Source of the DNA: Epinephelus fuscoguttatus
Taxonomy: Eukaryota > Chordata > Actinopteri > Perciformes > Serranidae
DNA length: 64,000 nucleotides
NCBI RefSeq assembly: GCF_011397635.1
Contig: NC_064775.1
Span: 15,823,452-15,887,451 of the forward strand
Direction: 5' to 3'
A program made the position numbers and the translations under genes. Shown piece by piece: positions 57,265 to 64,000 of this stretch. Below the pieces are notes generated by a model that ran no database searches, was not told the DNA's origin, and saw nothing but the letters and a program-made list of their open reading frames with translations. How positions within the stretch are numbered: position 1 is the stretch's first letter; the number at the start of each line of letters is the position of its first letter.

Positions 57265-59460
57265 TTTTGGTATGACCGTAACACATGGTAGCTTATGTTT
57301 GCCTGTATGGAAGCACACTTTACCAACTGGGTAGGCTGATGTTTGCTCACCGTATGAATGTGAAGCCAAACCCTGTTGTTTTTTTCCAGACCTAACCATG
57401 TGCTTTTGTTGTTGAATGAAAAAACTGTCAAATCACTGTGTTGTACTACATTTATTTTGAAAGAGACTGTATGCAAACTATACATTTCCTTTGAAAATGG
57501 AAGTGTATTTTGAAAAGACCCAATGTATGCAACAGGCTGACATTGACACTGTGTTCCAGAATGTCAACAACAGAAGCACCCAGGCAACGTTGCACGTTAC
57601 GTAGACGAGGAACGTTCACAACCAAGCAGCGATATGTGACGAGGCTGGAGTGAGAATGTGTAGGCTAAACAGTAGTTCTGGAAACAGTAGCATAGCATTA
57701 ATCTCATAATTAATGTGTAGCCATGGTCAGCAAAAGTTATAGTGTTGCTTTAAATGAAACTATGGCGTACAATTTAATTATTGTTGTATGAGTTTAGTTT
57801 GTGGCTAAAATTTTGAATGTTTTGACTATAACATACAGCAGATGCTTTTTGCAGCCTGTTTTCCAGAGGTTGTAGCTGCCTGTATACCCTATTAATATAT
57901 AATATTTAACACTAACAAAACAGGGACACAAACCATCAGTCTGGCAAGGCTTTTAATCAGTACTTCAAATTAACTCCTTTAAATATTTAATAGTAGCATG
58001 GTCAAGAATTTGTTATTCTCTACATATAGCACAAACACTAGTCATTTTACACTGCAGTGTATCTTCATCCTAACATTAAATGTCTTTTTGAGCCCATGTT
58101 GTTGTTGTTTTTTTAATTTTTTTTATTTATTTTTTTTATTTTAAAGCTGTAGCCTATAGCCCAAAAGAACTGTTAAAATTAAATTTGCAGTGCAGGCAAA
58201 ATTGACAATTAAAAACAAATCAAATTCTCCATAATGATTCAAACTGCTGCAGTACAAAGACATGAAATAGTTATATCACTTAAATACAGTATTTTACAAC
58301 TACATGATTCCGTCTTCAAAATATCAGTTTTAAATATGAAAAAAAAGATTTAAATATTTACAAATAATATTAGTTAGAGTGTGTAGAATTAAATTACTAG
58401 AAGATCCAGAGCTGTACCCAAGTGTTACCATCAACTATGATGGATTCAACCTCGTATGAGTGAAATCTTCAAAGAGCAGCGCTAGAGTAGAGGCAAGTAG
58501 AAACTGGAGGATATAATAGCTGTTTGGGAGTGTTTGAAGTTGCGTTTAATTAAACAGGATCTGGCATTAAACCCTTTCTCTTTTGGAAGGAATGCGAAGG
58601 CTGACGGCACCAGTTAAGACTTTTATGTAAAAAGACATTTTTATCTGTTACAAGAGCCTCACTCTGTCCCTTTCAGTATAGACGCTACAATCTAAAGCTA
58701 GTGCCACCAAAACACACGCTCATTATTTCCATCTCTGCCACAAGAGGGAATATAAGGCCTGGCAACATCACATTACATGATTCCTGCAAAATAAATCCTT
58801 CAACCCCTTAAACATCTCATGTCTGAAGCCTGCCAAAGTGCCTACAGGTATTTAATCTAAAAAAAGCATGTCTGGAATTTGGTATGTTATTATTTTATCA
58901 CTCTTTCCATTTCACACAGTCATGAGTGGTGTCTCTGCAGCAGGTCCGTGGTTGAATATCTTGCTCGAACACGTTGCAGCGGTGAAAAGCGCTGGCTCAG
59001 AGTCTGATTGGTCCATCCTGCACTTGCTGTCATGCTTTCAGGCAGCTGTGATTGGTGTTGATAGGGTACCACAGAGTCAAATATCTCTTCATTTTCTCTT
59101 TGGCTGACATTACTCCACTCTTATGAGTTTTACTGATGGCTCTTTGGCCTTATTGTCTGACTGGGAATCACTCCCGTCGTCCTCCAAGTGCTGCTGTTGT
59201 AATCCAGTACATGCAAATGTTGGGTCCAGCTTCCTGTCAAGAGGCACTTCCTCCTTATTGCCCTTTGTTTTCAGGCCCAAAAGGTTTGTTCGCCTTGTGT
59301 TGAAGGGTAACACCTGCAGTCTTTCTCCTCTGTCTGCCTGTGTTTGGTTAATTCCACTCAGGTCTCATGTAGTTGGGGATGCACTGGCAGACTTGGTGGC
59401 TGTAGTAAAAACCAGCCTGGCACACACGTCTTGGCTTTCTGCAAGGCAACCTGTAACAGC
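57265..59460. other. No gene seen
   Basis: Mixed AT-rich sequence with a T/A-rich low-complexity stretch near 58105-58145. The open frames on both strands are under 150 codons, overlap one another and match nothing I know. Confidence 0.4.
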
Positions 59461-59705
59461 TGGACAGAAGGACGAAGAAGGAAGGAGATGGGAAGGGAAA
59501 GCCAGAAAAAACAAGATCAAGAGAAGGATGGGAAGTAGGAAAAAAAATGCAGAAAATTAGAGAGAAAAAGCAGCGAGAGGAAAAAGTGAGCATAAAAGGA
59601 AGATTAAAAGGGGGAGTGAAAGAAAGATTATTGAGAGAAGGGTGGAGGGAAAGAAAGGGTGAGGTTGAGATGAGAAGAAATAAAAAAGGAGACACAGGGG
59701 AGATT
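59461..59705 (+). repeat. Purine-rich tract of about 245 bp
   Basis: The plus strand is overwhelmingly A and G, with only scattered C and T, for example AAAAGGGGGAGTGAAAGAAA and GGAGGGAAAGAAAGGGTGAG. Coding frames through it are low-complexity and not credible. Confidence 0.75.
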
Positions 59706-60033
59706 ATACTCGCTTGGCAAAAAATACTGTCAACTATTCAGATCTTCACATCCTCTTTGGATAAACCACTGATCCAAGTTTTGCTTTTTTGTGTGCATCA
59801 AACGATTCTGTGCGTGAGAAAAAGAGGGAGTATATCTCCAGAGAGGGAAGAATATGGCCAAACTCTGGGAACTCTCATCTTCAGAATCACAGTAGGTGTA
59901 TTGTCTTGTGTGCACCACCTTCTGTGACCAGATGTTGTATCAAACTTAAAAAAATTTGCGAAAACAGTGAAAAGAATGATGGGAAAAAAGTAAAAGTATT
60001 CTGCATACTTGAATACTAACATCCCTTACTGTA

Positions 60034-60115
60034 TTAAAGAGCTGGTTTTGGTTGCACCATTGACTATAATATCTGTATCTCTATATACAGCCTGTGGGTT
60101 GCACCAGCTCTTTAA
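60034..60115. repeat. Short hairpin-forming MITE-like unit
   Basis: Perfect 13-bp arms, TTAAAGAGCTGGT (60034-60046) and ACCAGCTCTTTAA (60103-60115), enclose 56 bases. The word GGTTGCACC occurs beside each arm in the same orientation. Confidence 0.65.
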
Positions 60116-60239
60116 AATGCTTGTCATTCCAGGAGATACATTTTGCTGAAATAAAAATGACTGAAGTGCGATAACCAGACTGAAAAAAATATCTCATTAA
60201 ATAAAACAGATGTTTAATTTTCTTTTGGGGATATAATTT

Positions 60240-60395
60240 GAAATTAAAAAAGGTAATACATTGCAATACATCGCTATAATCTGCACATTGCAACATGTTT
60301 AAAATCACAATATTGTATTGTGACTTAAGTATTGTGACAATATTATATCATAGGACCTCAGGTGATTCCCACCCCTACTCACTAGTATCAAAGTA
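60240..60395. repeat. Fragment of a common teleost MITE
   Basis: Carries alternating TACATTGCAATACAT, CACAATATTGTATTGTGAC and ATTGTGACAATATTATATC words and ends GGTGATTCCCACCCCTA, as in a common teleost non-autonomous repeat. Boundaries are approximate. Confidence 0.45.
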
Positions 60396-60819
60396 GTGAT
60401 TTGATAGAGCGGTTAGCCCCATTAAAACTTAGAAGAAAGAAGTGTTCCTGCCCATAGAGCAAGCACATTACAGGCTTCCACTGGCCAAGTCAACTACCTC
60501 CGTTTTACCGCTTTGCTAAACTGAATGGGGATAAAATTATTAAATTGTGCGATGCTTCTAGACTTTCCAAATATCGGACCAAATGGATTTTGCGGGGGTT
60601 GTGACGCTCGTAAAAGGTGTGTCCACTGATTTATTCTCGCTCTTGCTATTGTGAGTCTATGGGAAGAAGTCTTTTCAGGCACAGTGGCGTCATGTGATGG
60701 GCTCGGGAGGTGTAATTCCACTGTTTGGCCACTGTGAAAGTTAGCTTCAACACCTGGCGTGCTTCCTTGGGGTCTGGATGGAACCTGTTTTAATTAGGAG
60801 GGTAATTAATTAGGGTTTC

Positions 60820-60995
60820 CTTCTGTACGTACTTACGAACATCTGTCTGTCCCATTCTCATGAATGCGATATCTCAAGAACACCTCAAGGGAATATCTCC
60901 AAACTCACTCAGATTTTGGTGATCAAATGTCAAGGTCAGTCTGGCGTTAAAGAACATGTTTTTGGCCATAACTCAAGAATTCAAACACAAATTAT
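60820..60995 (+). repeat. Dispersed repeat family C, copy 2
   Basis: Related to 55345-55610: ATCTGTCTGTCCCATTCTCA, GATATCTCAAGAACACCTCA and GATTTTGGTGATCAAA match the corresponding parts. It ends with TTTTTGGCCATAACTCAAGA, a block absent from copy 1. Confidence 0.6.
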
Positions 60996-61241
60996 GATGA
61001 GAGAGAGGCCAGCTTTGATTATAAGGATCAGCTGGGCAGGTGAGCTCCTTTGTCTGCAAAGTGTGGCCTGCAGGGAGAGACAAGCCAGGCAAATGTTTGA
61101 GCATCAATGCATAGATGACTGCAGAGACGCTACTTGTATGTGTGCTTTTGATTGGTAATGATTAATTTGATCTGCACAGGTAAAATATATGTTTGTGAGA
61201 TGTGCTGTTATTAGGGAAAGTGATCAATCCATTAATAGTCA

Positions 61242-61264
61242 TTCACTCATTCATTCATTCATTG
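61242..61264. repeat. (ATTC)n microsatellite
   Basis: About five ATTC units with one variant. Confidence 0.75.
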
Positions 61265-61986
61265 TGGTGCAGGTTATTTTTTGGGTTTGTGTGATGGCAT
61301 CTCATCAGGTTAAAATGTTTGTTCACCTCATGTTGTGTGTGGTGGCTTAAGATGGTTTAGTTTGTTAATTCTGTTGATGGATTAAATTTGATTAGTTTAA
61401 TAGCATAATCTATAGTTCAATGGTGTATATATACATTTAAAGGTTTAAGTTTGATTAAGATTTGATTTGTTTCACACTTTTTAAGATGAGTTAGTTTAAG
61501 AAACTGTGTATGTCCGTGAACTTTCCCACATGTGTAAAGCCACAATTACAAATCACTCATATCAAAGCTCATGTCTGCCTGTGTGTTTTTCCCTTTCACT
61601 CCATCTGTCACTGAGCCTGCCCGCCTGTCTGATCGCTGCTCTGTTCACTGTCATCAAGTTCACCCAGTCTCCCTGTCTGTCTCCCTGCAGGCCTCTTGGG
61701 TCAGAGGGAGGTTGATCTCTCGCATGCTAGCTGTGGGAACCGCGACACGCATGCAATGCACACACACACGCAGCTGAGACCGCGGTCGAATGTTTTGGAC
61801 GCCCTGTGTCCATAAAAGGTCATACAGAAACATGTGAGCTAAAGAAAATGGAGGAAGAAAGTTTTTCTTTTTGGAGTTTGGAATGTATGACATGTCCATT
61901 GAGAGTTTGCGTGCTTTCTCCCCCTCTGACTGCCTGTCTCTCAAAGCTGCGGTTCTCACTGTGTCCTCACTCCCTTTCTCTTGTAG

Positions 61987-62083
61987 AGATCCCAGGGTGA
62001 AGACTTGTGAGGGTACCCCAAGGGCCAACAAGGCTGAGCGCAGCAGACAGGACCAGTTTACCCAGTATAAGCCACCAGTTCAG
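61987..62083 (+). other. Candidate exon of an unidentified gene
   Basis: A 97-nt block with a strong acceptor (CCCTTTCTCTTGTAG) and a GTGAAC donor, open throughout in one frame (DPRVKTCEGTPRANKAERSR, then QDQFTQYKPPVQ). The sequence is not repeat-like. I recognise no protein family and found no partner exon, so it could be untranslated, part of a gene beyond the window, or chance. Confidence 0.25.
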
Positions 62084-62755
62084 GTGAACATGATGAACTG
62101 ATGTGCAGAAATGCTGCATTTGAATTAGCAAAAATGGGAAGCAAATTGAAGTTACTGTAACACGGGAACTGTCATGCCCTTACAGTTCCAAAACACTGTG
62201 TTAGAGCTTTAAAGAGTAAACTTACCACAGACCACAGATTGGTTTACCAGGTAACAAGCAGGGATCATCAAAACACACAATCATGTGAGAAAGCTTGCCA
62301 GTAAAACCTGCTTTAAATCAGTCGTGCTAATGCAGTTTTGTCATTTTTGCCAAGTTGTACGTTTTCAGACAGGATGTACTGATCAAAGTCATCACTGTCC
62401 AAGAGATCAGGACCTTCTTTGGCCCTCAAGCCAATGTTACATCACCTGCTCCATACCGCGAACAATATTTCATGCTCCCTTAGAGCTCTTTATAAGGAGT
62501 TTGAGTGTGTTCTTTGCCACCTTTGGCCATCAGTGCTTTCATGTAATGCAGTGAGGCTGTTGGTATTATGAACAAATGCAGTGGAGCTAAAGGATTATGG
62601 ACTGTGGCTTTACATTAGGTCATGAATTTTTTACTTTTATTTTATGCAACTGTGGAAGTGGGAAAAGAGGAAGTGATAACACCAGTGAATTTCTTTGACG
62701 CAGGCTTAGAAACCACACTGACAATTGAAATTAAGTTTTCAGGCAGCATATCCAT

Positions 62756-62985
62756 AGGCGTATATTTCAGGAGGGATGCAGGGGATATGTCTCCTTCAAT
62801 ATTTAGAATATGTGCATTTGTCTTCCCCCCATTAAAGACATATAAGTAGCAAAAGACTTTTATTTTGACAAAATTAAAGACATTTCCACCATAAACTGAT
62901 GCCTATAAGTTCACCAGAATGCTGGAAATTAAGAGTTTAATGTTCAAAATATTCCGGGGGAGGAAGTTCCCCCCCTTTTCTGATG
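62756..62985 (+). repeat. Dispersed repeat family A, copy 3
   Basis: Same family and orientation as 6105-6345 and 8046-8270. Shared words include TCCTTCAATATTTAGAA, ACATTTCCACCATAAACTG and CACCAGAATGCTGGAAATTA. It lies at the far right of the window. Confidence 0.65.
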
Positions 62986-63589
62986 TACTGTCCAAGTATG
63001 ACTGAACAAAGGGGAAGTAGAATCACTGATGTCAAATCGCAACCAGTGCCACATCCAGCTTCTATAAATGCAAAAATATAGATTAGAAATAATAATGCTC
63101 CAAATTTAGGCTAAATTTTGTCAAAGAGAAACCTGGCATTTCCGTTTTTAAAAGGGTCCCTTGAACTCTCACTTGAAGATGTCAGAATGAAAATGATCTA
63201 TGGGTACCCACAAGTCTCCTCTTAACTTGAGAAGGCCTGTTTCCAGTAATTGTTTTGTTCCTTACAATCAATAAACTCCTTCAAAATAAAATTTGAGCAC
63301 AGCGTTAGTTCAGGCAGGACATGATTTCAAGCTCAGTTCACATCAGAGCTACATGGCTGATCTCAAACAGCCCAATCAACTGATAGAAGGGAGTTGATGC
63401 AACCAATTGGCAAATCTCATTCAGGACGCCCTATATAAACTGCTGCTGGCCTTACTGCTTCCTCTGCAAGCTGCTTTGAAACCCACCTCCCCTCCACCCC
63501 AGCTCCTCCTTTTCATGCTGTGTCTGACTTATCAATGTCATTTCTGTTTGTCATTGATGCTGCTCTGCTCTGTTCCCGGGGATCTTTGC

Positions 63590-63715
63590 TGCTGCACATG
63601 GAAGGGCAGGGAGGTGTGCTCTCTCTGCCTTAAGGCTTTCCATGTAGGCGCGTGGAAGGGCGGAGAGGTGTGTTCTCTCCGCCTTGCGCTTCCATGTAGG
63701 GCGCGTGGAAGAGGC
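63590..63715. repeat. Two tandem hairpin-forming units
   Basis: Two diverged direct units of about 55 bp, each starting TGGAAGGGC and ending CTTCCATGTAGG-like. In the first, GGCAGGGAG pairs with CTCTCTGCC; in the second, GGCGGAGAG pairs perfectly with CTCTCCGCC across a GTGTGTT loop. The unit starts repeat once more in part at the third copy (TGGAAGAGGC). A TATA-like CTATATAAA lies 160 bp upstream at 63431-63439. Source and function are unknown. Confidence 0.55.
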
Positions 63716-64000
63716 TTTCTGCACAGGCCTAGGAAAGGCAGAGAGGCCCCAGAACAGAGCCATACCACAAAATATAACGCTGCACATGGAAATAGTTTTC
63801 TTTAACTAAAGTGGTCCTGATAAAAATGTATGTTTTGTCTTTTTAAAGAAGAAAACAACCAGCTTATTTCCAGTGGCCCCATCTGGCCACCCCTATGAAA
63901 TATTTCTGGGGACACCACTGCTGCAGAGCTGAGAAGTTCAGTGTTATGCTCAAGGACACTTTAGCAGGATGGACACTTGCTTGAATTTAGGCTTTAAAAC

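Noticed and set aside
59123-59927. Several overlapping open frames on both strands
   Set aside because: They cross the purine-rich tract and have biased, repeat-like composition; no domain is recognised.
63290-63760. Possible terminal repeat of an old virus-like element, suggested by the TATA-like box
   Set aside because: No matching second copy and no associated genes are visible in the window, so the assignment has no support.
63407-63805. Plus-strand open frame of 132 codons starting MANLIQDALYK
   Set aside because: The frame runs through the tandem hairpin repeats, so the apparent Cys/Leu-rich protein reflects repeat sequence; no family is recognised.

Overview
This window is nuclear DNA from a ray-finned (teleost) fish. 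Genes are multi-exon with GT-AG introns, proteins read as vertebrate orthologues, and introns and spacers carry repeat types common in teleosts: a Tc1-like transposon, a PIF/Harbinger-like remnant, hAT-like MITEs, fold-back elements and microsatellites. The species cannot be told from the sequence alone.

Four protein-coding genes are supported, each with all coding exons joined in frame. (1) A BTLA-like inhibitory immune receptor lies on the minus strand, about 2.1-7.07 kb. (2) U2AF1, the small subunit of splicing factor U2AF, lies on the plus strand at 10.77-20.67 kb and carries two alternative copies of its third exon. (3) CBS, cystathionine beta-synthase, lies on the plus strand; its non-coding first exon is near 22.5 kb and it codes from 28.49 to 36.95 kb. 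(4) A ZNF654-like large zinc-finger protein lies on the plus strand at 39.03-53.60 kb, with one exon of about 5.4 kb.

The genes do not form a pathway. BTLA is an immune-cell surface receptor, U2AF1 recognises 3' splice sites, CBS makes cystathionine from homocysteine and serine, and ZNF654 is a probable chromatin or DNA-binding protein. U2AF1 next to CBS matches human 21q22.3, while the human orthologues of the outer genes are on chromosome 3, so the block may preserve older linkage.

Between and inside the genes are a Tc1-like element (8587-10162), a Harbinger-like remnant in BTLA intron 1, related hAT-like MITEs in U2AF1 and ZNF654 introns, long-inverted-repeat elements in U2AF1 and CBS introns, and several copies of an unnamed dispersed repeat. 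From about 55 kb to the right end no confident gene is visible. That part holds a ~30 bp minisatellite, a purine-rich tract, dispersed repeats, tandem hairpins and a few weak exon candidates that may belong to a gene beyond the window.

No new multi-gene system was found. The points most worth a second look are the unequal U2AF1 exon pair (67 and 70 nt), the stop-free 105-nt intron in the CBS catalytic core, the apparent loss of the CBS CXXC motif, and two internal repeat blocks in the ZNF654-like protein.
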